Assembly (NCBI GenBank): GCA_027475525.1
Contig: JAMWFC010000092.1
Coordinates: 806,001 to 870,000 of the forward strand
Length of the DNA: 64,000 bases
Reading direction: 5' to 3'
DNA from: Macrolepiota albuminosa
Taxonomy: Eukaryota > Basidiomycota > Agaricomycetes > Agaricales > Agaricaceae
Shown here in pieces: positions 22,773-34,500 of the stretch (position 1 is its first letter; each line of letters opens with the position of its first letter). The notes below the pieces were generated by a model that saw nothing but the letters and a program-made list of their open reading frames with translations, did no database searches and was not told where the DNA came from. Made by a program: the position numbers and the translations under genes.

Positions 22773-23021
22773 GTTGGGTTAAATCTCTGGTTTCATAAGG
22801 CCAATGAGGGCAACTATCTGCACAAAACTTTGCATGATTTCTCACTTAGAGAGCAATCCGAGACCTATCAAGTAAGACATCCACCTCAGTAATTGCTCTT
22901 TAAGTAGGCTACTTGACCAATTACAGAATATATTTCACCAATTGACCTCTAGTGGCTCATATTTTTGATAATTTCCAGGACATTGCAAACCACATTATTC
23001 AGTAATGCAGCTCCCAGATAT
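22773..23021 (+). repeat. DIRS terminal repeat blocks B2-A2
   Basis: B2 (22773-22953) and A2 (22959-23021) repeat the left blocks in the same orientation with order reversed, separated by five bases. Split direct repeats are typical of Ngaro- and PAT-like DIRS elements, but the published order is A1...B1-A2-B2. Here A1-B1...B2-A2 is seen, so the true element ends are uncertain. Confidence 0.65.
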
Positions 23022-23059
23022 TCTAAGATCTAGAATAGATTGAAGTTTTTCTGTGCAGC

Positions 23060-23530
23060 AGACTATGTGTAGGAAAAATGTCTTCAATTTTTGCCATCAT
23101 GTGACTGTGTTTGTTCTTGTTGCTATTACTTCCTTCAGGTAAGCATGGGAATAATGTCTTTGCTTTTTAACATCTTGCTTTTTACCATCATGTAATACTA
23201 CCATTTGTCTGTATGGTTACTTAGTCAGCAGTAGACTAGGTACGCATAGGAATAATGTCTTTGCTTTTTACCATCATGTGATATACCATTTGTCTGTATG
23301 GTTACTTAGTCAGCAGTAGACTAGATATATGTAGAAATAATGTCTATGCTTTTTAACATCATGTGATACTACTGTTCATCTGTATGGTTACATATATGTA
23401 TGGAAATAATGTTTTCTCTTTTTAATATCATTTGTTCTGTAGCATTACTATGTTAATATTTGATATCTACATATGCCAGAATGTAGCTATGGTTGTATCT
23501 GTTTTAACATGTTCTCTACACCCACTTGGT
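23060..23530. repeat. AT-rich tandem repeat array, part of a dispersed repeat
   Basis: About five units of 70-105 bases each begin near AATAATGTCTTTGC, contain CATCATGTGATACTAC and end near TTAGTCAGCAGTAGACTAG. The array ends in a unique tail containing GATATCTACATATGCCAG and GTAGCTATGGTTG. The same tail and units occur inverted at 45165-45415, so this is a mobile or dispersed element and not a simple local array. Confidence 0.7.
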
Positions 23531-24932
23531 CCATAATATTGCAATCAAACAATGTTTTATTTGGCTGACATTCTTTCCTTGCCAGATGTATTGGATGTCC
23601 AGTCAACTCATAAATCCAGCGGTCTCTAAAAAATAGACCTATTTTATTGACTAATTGCAAGTCTTTCTATGTCCTGCCTAGTACAGGCATGACAGGACAT
23701 GATATTAGATTGCAAACAATAGCCACCACACAAAAATCATATATCAGAGCAGACATATGCATTATGACTTATTTCCTTGGTTGCCTTCTGTGGAGAGTGA
23801 GCCCTGAATACCAGGGCTGAGATACCCCTCAAAAGATTCAGCATATCACCACTATCTAATGAACACCTATTGTCACTTGAGAGGTCTGTTATCCAGCCCA
23901 ATAGATATATGACAACAAATCATTGATTTACTAGATCATGGCAATTACTGATTTTGATAGTCTGCCATATGACAAGCTGTCATTACAACTGATTATTAAT
24001 GTGCCATGGCTTAACATGGAGCAACAATGGGCTATGCTCAAATTTAAATATTCTTATTCAGACTCTTCCAATAGTGATTTGGATTCCCATACTATTTACT
24101 TCAGAGTCTACTCTGAATCATATGTGTTTTCTCATGGTCATCCATGGTCACTATTTCCCTATCCCTTATTGATGTGTTTATGACGAATACAGGTCACCAC
24201 CACCATATCATTGACATCATGATTCCAAGTATCTCCTTGCCTAAGCAGAGGTATTTATATGCTTTGTTCCCCTAAACCAAGGCACATACTACATGATTTG
24301 ATGTCTTCTCCAATCTGAGCTTCTCTATGTTGTCCCACTATTTTTTCCTTTATGTCCTTCTCTGCTCTCTTGTGTGCCCCTTCATGGTGCTCCTCCCTCT
24401 AAGTATGATGGCAGAAACCACTCAGCATGCTACAACCCTTCCCAGCAAGATATTTACTATTTAAGCGGCTGTTGTGCATTGACAAGCCATAATTTAGAGT
24501 GCTTCTAAGGATGCTTGGATAATGATGTTACAGACTTCAGCATTTTTAAATGCTGTTACAGACTGAGGTTTTGTTGTTTGCACTAGCAAAACATACATTC
24601 AAAGACACCCAACATGTTCTTTCATCCTTAATTTACTACCACATGGAGCACTACCATGATATCCTATTGTGGCACCCTCACACATCCTCTCACCACCCCT
24701 CTTATCATGATTTGTTATTTGCCTACACTGTTTAATACTTCAAGCTTCTGATTGTGATAATGTAGGCTTATATAATGATTGTTAAATACAATTGATTATT
24801 AGCATGACCAAGTCATTTGATCACTTATAATGTCTGCAATAAAACATTATTGGTATCACAATGTCCTGATGTATAGCCCATTAGTCCAATGTAGTACGCT
24901 ATCTACATCTATAGTATACTATCTACATCTAT
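23531..24932. other. Unclassified AT-rich DNA
   Basis: There are no recognisable domains. The longest plausible frame (23938-24183, MAITDFDSLPYDK...) has no recognisable homology and no supporting codon pattern. CATCTATAGTATACTATCTA-type short repeats sit just before the LTR at 24933. Confidence 0.35.
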
Positions 24933-25687
24933 TGTCAGGTTCTGCTGAGTTGGAGGCTTTCCAGAAAAGCAATGCCCTTATGAGGCAGACTTGATCTATG
25001 TGTACTTGGGTGTCTGGAACTCCGGACTGTGCTCTGGGGTTCAAGACACAAACAGTAGATTTCCGAGGTAAGGGGCTTAGTCCAGGGATCAGGTGAAGTC
25101 GAAAGGTTTTAAAGAGTTAGAGTTGAGTCGAGAACTGGAGATTCTAGGATGAGCCCTGGTTAGAGTTTAAGTCGCAAAGTGCATACCAATCTTAAGAGTA
25201 TGTGAACAAGTTGAGCATGCCAGTCAAAGCGTACCAGCCAATCAAAGAGCATGCAAACAATCAATATAATATCAAGACTAGCAAATACAAGAAGGGGGCT
25301 ACTCTATAAGTACTACGGGGTTCCAGGATATCTGGGACAAGTTCCAAAGGGCATTGAGTGACAGAAGAGGACTGTATACTGGGAATTGCACATGTCAGGC
25401 ACATGATCAATTGGCGCAGAGATGGGCCATGATGCATGATGTGTGATGGCCAGGTTGAATGGCATAATCTGATTGTTGATTGTGGGGTGGTGGTTGGGCC
25501 ATCAGGTAGTCCCAGGGTCCATGATGCAGGGACTGTCAGGGGTGCTGTGTAATGGCAGGCCTTGATGCTTGTGATGGCGGTGTTGGTGGTCATGATGGCA
25601 GAGGTTGTGTTGTGGAGTTAGAGAAGGGGTCCCAGATGGAGCTCCAGGAGTGTTCTGAGGTGGTTTTGGGTGGGAGGAGTCATGAAA
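24933..25687 (-). repeat. 3' LTR of copy 1c
   Basis: This 755-bp LTR starts TGTCAGGTTCTG and ends AGTCATGAAA, aligned with GTCGTGACA of the family. The conserved CTATAAGTACTA block is at about 25303 and the self-primer 13-mer TAATATCAAGACT at 25267-25279. The internal side carries a decayed polypurine tract (plus strand TCACCTCCCTCTC). Confidence 0.8.
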
Positions 25688-25817
25688 TCACCTCCCTCTC
25701 AGTGCCAAGACCCTCTGAGGCACATGTTGCTGGTAGTTTGGACCAGAGAGTTGAGCATGGGAATTGTCTCATCTCCTGATACATAGCAAAAAAAAAAAAT
25801 TTACCATCAAACTCAAC

Positions 25818-27410
25818 ATGTCATGCACACTGATACATTCCCTGATGCTTCTGTCTACAAACACAGTTGCCCTCCTTGTTGTGTGGGAGGCCTGAGATGC
25901 CCAGTATCAGCACCACCTGAATCAAGAGCACATAGTGGTGCTTGCCCAGCAACGTAAGTGCATCTGCACACATTTTGCTTGGCATGATCAACCTCCCTTT
26001 TTTAGAACAACAAAACGCACCTATCCTGGAGACAGGACTTTCTGGCAATCCAGGATAGTACCCAACAACCTTTGTATCCTCTGGGCTGGTATTGTACAGA
26101 AGCTTTTTGAGCAAGCTCTGGAGAGGCCCCATGGGTTGCCCACCCATGAGTGGTGTGTCAGTAATGGGCTGGTAAGTGTTTTCCTACCTCTGGGTCATTT
26201 GCTGACATCAGTCCCCAGTGTGTGCACTATGCTCGCTAGGTGGTGCCATGTGTTTTTGAGGCCCTGGAACCCTCATCTTGGCAGGACTCATTTGTGTATG
26301 AGGCATGTCACCTTAACTATGAGAGGTGTTCTGTGTTGGCACTGTGGAAGCTCATTGTGTGTCATGAGAGCAGGGCTGGCCATTGGAGGGGGTGACCTGG
26401 AGGATGGGAGTGGAGGAGAGGGACTGAGTCATGGAGCTAATGGGAGGGCCAATGGCAGAGTCCAGAGGGGTTCAAGCAAGAGTGCTAGGGAGTGAGCCAT
26501 TGCCAGCAGTGTCTGCAGGAGAAGGGAGCATCAGGGTCAGGGGCTGGGGCTGGCCTGTGGTGGTGATCATGCACTGGGGGACTTGGGCCAGAGCAAGTAG
26601 AGAGGGGCAAGAGAATAAGGGGAAGTGGCAGGCATTGCCTAGCCCATCCTCCAGGCCCTCCAAGAGGGTGCACCTGCTCCTGAAAATGCCATCTCCATCT
26701 TTTCCCTTACATTTGTCTCCGGTGGTTTTCTCCCCTTTATTGGGGCAGCTGCTGTGTGTTGATGTGGGGGTGCTCCAGGAGTGCCTGGCACAGTCCAAGT
26801 GAGAATGAAGGAAAGTTACAGATCACCATCTGGTAATGGTGGGGCATCTGCAGGAGGCTCAGATCTCATTGGCCTAGAGCAAGAATGGTGCAAGGCAGGA
26901 GGCAGCAGCCTATAAAATGGTGGAGGAGGGCTACACGGCATTACTTTGGGAGCTGGAGATGGCGTGGGTCACCCAGGGGGAGATAGAGGCTGGACAGGAA
27001 GCACTACAGGCTCAGCTGGAGCAGGGGACAGGTCATCTGGAGCCAGCTCCCCCAAGTCTGCAAGATGTGGTGGTGGCCCAGATGTCGGCTCTCAGTGAGT
27101 GTTCTTGTGTCCCAGGTCTGCCTTACTGACATCTCCAGGTTGGGCCTGAGAGCATCAACTGCTCCTAAATATGGTGGCTGCAGCACTTGCCTTGCTGCAG
27201 AAGGGACAGCGGCCCAAGTTAACAACCCCCAGAGTAAAGCAGAGTATGGACTTGCTGGGGAGGGTCGTGGCTGCACACCGGTGAAGAAATGTCCCTGCTC
27301 CAGGGATCTGATTTAAACAGATATTCAACAAGGATGAGCCACTCCTATCCTGGGACCAGTTGCTGGAGGAAGCATTGCAAGAGTGTGTTCTGGAGGAGTT
27401 GGAAGGGAGG
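25818..27410 (+). pseudogene. Antisense Cys-cluster gene, decayed copy in 1c
   Basis: This is a plus-strand homologue of the gene at 55148-56873, same position and orientation inside the element. The start is CAACATGTCATGCAC at 25818. An intron boundary CAGCAAC|GTAAGTGC...CTTTTTTAG|AACAACAAAACG (about 25956-26007) matches intron 1 of copy 1d. ERPHGLPTHEWCVSNG, at about 26.12 kb, matches the end of exon 2. The last intron (GTGAGTG...CTCCAG before GTTGGGCCTGAG, 27.10 kb) also corresponds. Frames are broken by indels and stops. The 2c insertion at 27411-27415 cuts the last exon, whose end lies at 38864 to about 38950. Confidence 0.6.
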
Positions 27411-27415
27411 GAGGT

Positions 27416-27649
27416 TGTAGCGTAATCCGCTATGTGGCGTTGACCACATAGCTTATACTTACAGTAGTAGTCAATATTATATTATATTTATTATAATATA
27501 ATATTATTTACATTATTATATAAATAGTTATACCAGCTGCTTACAAAGCAGCTTATTTTTGTGTTTATACTACATAGACAATAGACCGGACTGGTCTGAT
27601 TCTGTGCAGTGTGAATCTAAGCTCTCATAATTCCTGTAACTTCGTTACA
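27416..27649 (+). repeat. 5' LTR of copy 2c
   Basis: The 234-bp LTR has a TGTA...TACA inverted end and an AT-rich centre (TATTATATTATATTTATTAT). A short palindrome CCAGCTGCTTACAAAGCAGC may form a hairpin. The adjacent internal sequence is a T run followed by GAATCC, which is conserved in 2b and (as AAATC) in 2d and so is the likely primer-binding region. It lacks a TGG and I could not match it to a tRNA. A 77-bp duplication (27631-27784) repeats the LTR end. Confidence 0.85.
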
Positions 27650-27833
27650 TTTTTTTGAATCCGCCAGCTAGGATCTATTGCCTAGCATCCGACATCAGTC
27701 GCTGAGTTTCCTGTAACTTCGTTACATTTTTTTGAATCCGCCAGCTAGGATCTATTGCCTAGCATCCGACATCAGTCGCTGAGTTCGTTGACAGAACTCT
27801 ATCAGCTTCTCGAGCTTCTTGCACAGCCACACC

Positions 27834-30072
27834 ATGCAAATTTCAAACAGGGAATCGATGAGTAATCCCATACCTGCAGTGTCCACTGACGGCAGGCGGA
27901 ATGCCCACGACCTATGGGGAGACCCAGCAGACACCCAGGACACATCAGCATCCAATGCGGGTCAGGCAAGACCCAAGGCTCAAGACCGAGGTCAGAGCAC
28001 CGACCTGGCCGGGAATGAAAGCGAGGCCTGGAGAGCTGAAAGCTCACAGCAGGACGGTCAGCAACGTCTCCAGGACAAGATGCCAGGGGGATTAACTCCC
28101 CCAGTTATGCAGTTGCCAGGAGGACTGCGACGGTCTAGCCGGTTAGCTTCAAAAGGGCCCCCTGAGGATGGCCAACAGTCAACAGGCGCCTATGGCACCC
28201 CAGGAGACACCGAGTCATCAGTACGGACTGGGAGAGCTTTCCCTCTGAGCTGGAGTAGTAGGACCAGGTGGTCCACCGTGGGCTCAATGCCTTCTAAGAC
28301 AGTGGAAGCCCGCCTAGAAGAGGTACCGGAGGAGGCTGCAAGGCCTGAAGTATCCTGCGCGGAAAATCAATTTCTGCGCACACCAGCAGTGGAGGAAGCT
28401 CCAGAGGTTGTAGAGCTTCCAGAGGAGGTGATGGAGTCGTCAAGTGACGACAACGCCGGAGCAGAGGTGCAATGGCTGAAAACCGCATACACCATGCGCT
28501 TGTGGGTGTTCTGGGACTTGCACCCAGAGGTGATGAAATACACCACCCAAGCATGACTCGAGCGCTACACGTCAGCACATATAGTAGCACTTAGGCAACA
28601 AGGGCACAAAGTGCCCAATGTATTCAGTACAAAATATACTGATTTGATGGTGAGAGTGCTCACTATGGAGCTGCAAATGTATGTGCAGTGGAAGGCCACA
28701 CGGCAATTGGAGGCCTCGACCCCCTGGAGCCACATGTCCAAGGAATGCTCGGCACGGTGCAATCAAGATGTCGGAATCGAGCTAGTGGAGGCACTAGCAT
28801 GGGCGCAGGAAGTGCCCAAAGTAAGACCGGTGAGTACTTTCTATACTCCAGCAGGACAAGGGTGGCGTGAGGAGCCCCCACACATGCGTAACCAAGACTA
28901 TAGGACAGATATGTCAGGTCCGGATGGGCACGATAGTACCATGCTCAAGGTGGAGAGCGAGGCATCTGTGATGCCACGTGTGCCCATAGCCGAGACGTTG
29001 AGCGACAGAGTCGCGTATCAACGTATGTGCAATGGCGACCTCAGGACTAAGAGACAGTCCCTTATCAACAATCAGGGCATCGTATTCAAGGGCACCAAGC
29101 CCATTGATGAGATGCATCATCAATTCGTCATGCAGGGTCAGGAGAATCAAGCATCTCCAGTTCCAGGGTGGCGCAACAATCATGATCGAGGAGACTTCCT
29201 CGATCGAGATGGCGCCACGAGACGTGATGCCCCTGGTAATGGCCAGGATGATGGCCCTAGGTCGACTCCTTGAGACAAGGATGCCCACAGTCGAGGAGGC
29301 TCGGGACGCCCTCCGCAGGGTGGACAAGGGAAGTCACTTCCCCATGGCTGCTGATTTGGCGACTAGATCCCCAGGTCAGCAGGAGGCCATCCGAATGCAT
29401 CGTGAAGCCATGCACAATCGCCTGCATCGAGTAGTCAATGATGCCCTGGGTGTAACCTTACGGTTACCAGATGGGGTGAAGCTGCGTAAAGCAGACAGTA
29501 GGCATATTTGTGCTTATACAGGTGCGTCCAAGTTCAGCGACCTGGAAGATTAGGTGATGGATGTATGCACCCATCTTGCCATGTGCTTATACAGAGGTGA
29601 CCGTATGGAATGAGAACAAATCTTCATTCTTCCTGAGTTCTTGGCCAGAGAGGCCATGGGGTGGTTTCAACGGGCAGTACTGCACGTCAACCATGTCCAA
29701 TATGACTGGACATTCAAAGGAGTCCTTACAGGACTGTATGATCAATTTGTGCACCCCTCAACGCTCCAGGATGCGAGGCGGGACTTCCAGTCTGCCAAGT
29801 ACACCGAGAAGTTGAGAGTGCAAGGGTTCTATGATACCCTTAATGACCATGCCCAGAACATGGCAGTATACCCGGACGGGTATACAATGCTCAAAACGTT
29901 CTTGGATGGCATTTCAGTGGACATGCACCGCTATTTGATACGTGAGGACGGACTGTCTCCAGAAGTCAACAATGTAGAAGAGTTTGTGGCATATGCCATC
30001 AGGTATGAGCAGTCCCTGAAGACTGCTAACCACTATGAACATCAGAGTGGACACAAAGGGGGACCCAGGTGA
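27834..30072 (+). pseudogene. gag: Gag, copy 2c
   Basis: The start is CACCATGCAAATT at 27834, the first ATG after the LTR. The N-terminal part (to about 28.5 kb) is a charged, low-complexity segment. After a TGA at 28554 (homologous copies suggest Arg) the same frame leads into a block shared with 2d (NQDYRTD, LSDRVAYQRMCNGDLRTK, QGIVFKGTKPIDEM). A frameshift near 29.27 kb leads to the capsid-type core SKFSDLED, a TAG (29551; the 2b copy has Trp), a TGA, then LPEFLAREAMGWFQRAV and VQGFYDTLNDHAQNMAVY. The frame ends at 30070 before the knuckle. Confidence 0.75.
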
Positions 30073-30273
30073 CTACCGCCTGGTGGGACACCCTCACAGG
30101 GTCAGCATGTGGGGACCTTCCTGGCCAAAAAGACCGATTTGGACCGTGACCGCAACATGTGGTTTGTGGTACGCAGAACCCCTGCTGCAAACTGAGGGCA
30201 GAGCTGCCCATGCCCAGATCGGGCACTGGACGGAGAATGTCCTAAACCAAGGCCGGACTTCAAGCCGGCCAAC

Positions 30274-31092
30274 CCACCAGGGCAGACGGGGACTTGTTTC
30301 ATGTGTGGCCAACCAGGCCACTATGCTACCAACTGCCCCGCAAAGCTGGGAGCCCCAAGGAAGGGGTATACACCCTGCGCCCACCTTCGAGCTGCACATA
30401 CTGCAGCCGCAAGTGGGAGTGATGGAGACGTATCTGCTGAGTCTGAGGCAGAGCACCCCACAAATGACCAGGAGCCCCCAGAGGAGGCATTGGGTGCCGA
30501 GCCCAAGAGTGTGGTCGTGGAGGGGGAGGAGTACATCACAGTCGACGTATATGATGACGTCTACGACAATGAGTACTACAGTCATGACAGGGACTTCGAG
30601 TGCCTAGCGGCGATGACAGATTGGCCATCCACAAATTATCCCAAAAAGAATAACGTGGTTTGGATGAAGAAGGTGACTCTTCGTCGTGCAGAGGGCACTT
30701 TGCAGCACCCTACATTGAAACAGGCAGACAAGGAGTGCCTGGTCTCGTATGTGGACATAGATGGCCACAAGGCATGGACCCTATGGGACTCTGGGAGTAC
30801 TACATCGGGCATAACGCCCCAGTTTGCCCATGTGTACGGAATATCTGTGCAGGAGTTGGATGCGCCATTGGTGTTACAGCTGGGCACCATAGGGAGCCAA
30901 GCCATGGTGCAGTATGGGACAAATGTGACTGTCCAAACACCGGGCTCATGTAGCCGGGAATACATGGATGTAGCAAACTTTGATCACTACGATATGATAC
31001 TGGGAACACCATTCATGCGGCGTAACAAAGTCATATTAGACTTTGACCACTGTCAGGTACTAGTGAATGGGAAAGTGATCCCAGCTGAATGA
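30274..31092 (+). CDS. Zinc knuckle and aspartic protease, copy 2c
   Basis: The open frame starts before the CCHC knuckle CFMCGQPGHYATNC (30295-30336) and passes an acidic linker (EEYITVDVYDDVYDNEY). It reaches the retropepsin domain with active site WTLWDSGSTTSGITPQF, then LQLGTIGSQAMVQYG and DHYDMILGTPFMRRNKVILD (flap and hydrophobic-Gly motif). Retropepsins act as dimers to cut Gag-Pol. The frame ends at a TGA (31090). No natural ATG begins this segment, which must be expressed as part of Gag-Pol. Confidence 0.8.
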   Translation, partial: PPGQTGTCFMCGQPGHYATNCPAKLGAPRKGYTPCAHLRAAHTAAASGSDGDVSAESEAEHPTNDQEPPEEALGAEPKSVVVEGEEYITVDVYDDVYDNEYYSHDRDFECLAAMTDWPSTNYPKKNNVVWMKKVTLRRAEGTLQHPTLKQADKECLVSYVDIDGHKAWTLWDSGSTTSGITPQFAHVYGISVQELDAPLVLQLGTIGSQAMVQYGTNVTVQTPGSCSREYMDVANFDHYDMILGTPFMRRNKVILDFDHCQVLVNGKVIPAE

Positions 31093-31150
31093 GCTACAGC
31101 AGACGACACTGATAATCGTCTGTAATGTCATTGCACTACAGAGAAATACA

Positions 31151-31430
31151 AGGAGTCTCCATGACTTGGCCGGCACAGAGTGCCACGGTGGAGGATGTGG
31201 AGGAGGAAGTGCAGGCTATGCCTGGACTGAGCGCAGACCACAACGTGGTGATGATGAGCGAGGAGGAGTATCAAGCCTCAGCTGAATGAGCTACAGCAGA
31301 AAGGAGTCTCCATGACTTGGCCGGCGCAGAGTGCCGGCGGTGGAGGATGTGGAGGAGGAAGTGCAGGCTATGCCTGGACTAAGCGCAGACCACAACATGG
31401 TGATAATGAGCAAGGAGGAGTATCAAGCCT
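31151..31430 (+). repeat. Diverged 151-bp tandem duplication in the protease-RT linker
   Basis: AGGAGTCTCCATGACTTGGC recurs at 31302. The second unit differs from the first at several sites, most being G-to-A (CTGAGC/CTAAGC, AACGTGG/AACATGG, AGCGAGG/AGCAAGG). The flank CAGCTGAATGAGCTACAGCA also recurs. Being diverged and not of 77 bp, it is a genuine duplication. Confidence 0.7.
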
Positions 31431-31571
31431 TCAAGAGGAGCAACGAGTGAATAGCCGCTCATGATATTTGAGGCGCAAAGCCTCCAGACAAGCGCCATCG
31501 AAAGACGAGACAACAGGAGGACTCAGTGGATATATGTCCACCTACGTCCTCACGAGTCAAGTTAGGATGAC

Positions 31572-34500
31572 TTGAGAGACAGCATCCGAGAGGTGGAAGC
31601 CTCAGGAGAGGGGGACACACGGTCTCTATGGGAGCGACCAGCACCCCAGCCAGAGTACGACTGGGCATACGACCCCCGAATGCTGCAAGAGTGGAACGAG
31701 CTGGTGGCAGCCACATGTGCGCAAAATGTGCACCAGAGATGGATGACCGTCAAACCAGCATATCGCCAGCCAGCCTCAGATGAGGTGTCCATAGCGTACT
31801 CACTTGTACATGAGGGGAAAAGCCTCGTGGCCTATACGGCAGCGGCAGCGGATTCTCCGCTGAGACTACATATACCCGATGACAGTGCCAATCGGGTGCT
31901 CACACTGCACGAGCAATATGCACCGCTGCCTTGGCCACCCTCAGAGACAGTGGAAGTACTTCCTCCGGTGTGTATGAAGGGGAAGCAGAAGGCGACAAGC
32001 CTTCATGAGGAAGATATACCTCGGTTGTGTCAGCAATGGCAAGAAGAATTTGCCGACATGGTCAACGGGACCAAGGAGGAGCTCCCACCATGGCGGGAGG
32101 TGAACCATGAGATCAATTTCATAGATGAGAGCAAGCAATATAAGTACCACTTGCCACGCTGCCTGCGCGCACTCCAGGAGCAACTATGCGATAAAACTAC
32201 TCGCTATTTGAATGCTCAATGGTGGTCCCCATGCACCACCGCTCAAGCTGCACCATTATTGTGCATACTGAAGAAGGATGGATCCCTTCAAACAGCTCTT
32301 GATGCATGTCAGCGCAATGACAACACTATAAAGGATGTAACTCCTTTACCAGATCAGGAGGTGATCCAGGAAGACATGGCTCAGGCGAAGTATCGCTCAA
32401 AGATTGATCTTACTGACGCTTACAAGCAGGTGCGCATTCACACCAAAGATGTACTCAAGACCGTATTTGCATCGATCATGGGCACGTTCACGAGCAACAT
32501 AATGCAGATTGGAGACTGTAATGCTCCTGCCACCTTCCAGAGGCTAATGACCTCTATTTTTTGAGATGTAATAGGACGTTTTATGCACGTCTACTTAGAT
32601 GATATATTCATCTACTCGGATTCTATGGAGGAGCATGAGCAGCACCTCAGAGTTGTATTCGAACGACTACGCAAGTACAAGCTGTACTTGAAGTGGAAGA
32701 AATGTGAGCTTTACGCTCAGAGTATAGACTGCCTAGGGCATGTCATAGATGAGCAGGGTATCCACTTGACATTCGGAAGTGGCACACGCCCTGAAACTAC
32801 AATGACATCCAACGATTTGTTGGCCTTGTCAACTACATATCGAGCTTCTTGCCCGATGTCACAGCCTATACTGGGCCACTTATGGCCATGACACAGAACG
32901 GGTCACCGTTCAATTGGAGGCCGTTGCACCAGTGGTGCTTTGAGATGGTCAAACGGATCTGTACAAAGACTCCAGTGATTCGACCAATCGACCCTAGACA
33001 GGACGAGCCGATATGGCTCATTTGCAATGCGTCCAAGACAGGCGTCAGAGCCATGTATGGTCAGGGAAGCAGCTGGCAGATGTGCTGCCCAGCAGGGTTC
33101 ATGTCGAAGAAGTTCATGACGGCCCAGCAAAACTATGCAGTGGACAAGCTGGAGACTCTTGCCATACTCGAGGCCCTCCTCAAGTGGGAGGATAAGCTGA
33201 TGGGGTATCCCATCCACATCATAACGGACCACAAGGCCCTTGAGTTCTTCAAAACTCAGGTGAACTTGTCGCCGCATCAGCGACGTTGGATAGACTACAT
33301 GTCGAGATACCAGTTCGACATCACCTATGTTAAAGGTGAACTCAACAAAGTGGCAGACTGCTTGTCATGCTACTTTGAGAGTGATGTAGTTGGGGAGGCT
33401 CACGAGCCTCATGAGTATGTGCAGGCAGACTGCCGCATAGACCCTGATGGAGAGGATTTACCTCTCCACCGATACCAGGAGCTCAGGGAGCATGTTCTGG
33501 AAGTACGCGCTATGCATGACGATGAATGGAGGCGAAGCACTCGCCTCAGGGAGCAGCGTGAAGAGCAGGACGTAGCCGCCCAGTTGCTCAAGGAGCATGA
33601 AGTCGTGGACCCAGCGTCAACTGGGGAGCATGAGCGCCCTGATTTACCCGTTACGCTGGCGGAGATGCTCGAAGGCGAATTGCCTTCATCCCAGCCCCCT
33701 AGCCTGGTCAGCAATGACTTCCGGAAGGAAGTGGTGCAGGACTATGGCAATGATTCTCTCTTCGCTGAGATAATTGCCAATCCTAATGACCATCCTCGGT
33801 TCAGGCATGAGCCTGGTGGACTCATCACGATGGAGAACCGTCAAGGGGTGGCAGTGGTCTGCCTCCCCCATATGCGAACCATTGTTATGCGGGTCTTGGA
33901 CCAGGCCCATGCACTGGTGGGGCACTTTGGTGCTGCCAGGACGTTGGGCTACATCCAGAGATGGTATTGGTGGCCATGTATGGCCCAAGAAGTGACTAAG
34001 TTCTGCGCCTCATGCGCAGCGTGTCAGAGGGCAAAGTTGCCCCCTGGATCCCCTCCCGGGAAGCTACACCAGCTACCCATGCCAGTGAAACCTTGGGATT
34101 CCATTGGAATGGACTTCATAGGTCCCTTTCCCGAGTCCAGAGAGTTTGATTACCTCTGGGTGGTAATATGCCGCATGATGAGCATGGTGCACCTCATACC
34201 GGTACGAACTACGCTGACGGCTAAGGAGCTGTCATGGATCTACCTTAGGGAGATATGAGCATGGTGCACCTCATACCGGTACGAACTACGCTGACGGCTA
34301 AGGAGCTGTCATGGATCTACCTTAGGGAGATTGTTAGGCTGCATGGGCTGCCTAGCACCATTGTGAGCGACCGTGACTCAAAGTTCACGTCTCAATGGTG
34401 GAGGGAACTCCACAAACTGTTAGGAGCGTGACTCCTCATGTCGACGTCCTTCCATCCTCAAACGGATGGGCAAACGGAGCGGGCTAACTGCAGTATAGGC

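Larger units (their letters stand above)
16961..23021 (+). mobile_element. DIRS-order retrotransposon (RT, RNase H, tyrosine recombinase)
   Basis: The plus-strand element codes for a hydrophilic N-terminal ORF, an RT and RNase H polyprotein and a tyrosine recombinase in place of an integrase, which defines the DIRS order. It is bounded by direct-repeat blocks: A1 (16961-17023) and B1 (17024-17204) at the left, B2 (22773-22953) and A2 (22959-23021) at the right. The RT is interrupted by a solo LTR (19500-20268). Multiple stops, and lost catalytic residues in the recombinase, indicate a dead copy. Confidence 0.75.

Noticed and set aside
23060..23530. CRISPR-like array
   Set aside because: Units are long, variable and AT-rich with no conserved short repeat separated by unique spacers, and the sequence is eukaryotic.
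27480..27540. Alternating AT run as a replication origin or centromeric element
   Set aside because: It is the AT-rich centre of the family-2 LTR and occurs identically in the 3' LTR.
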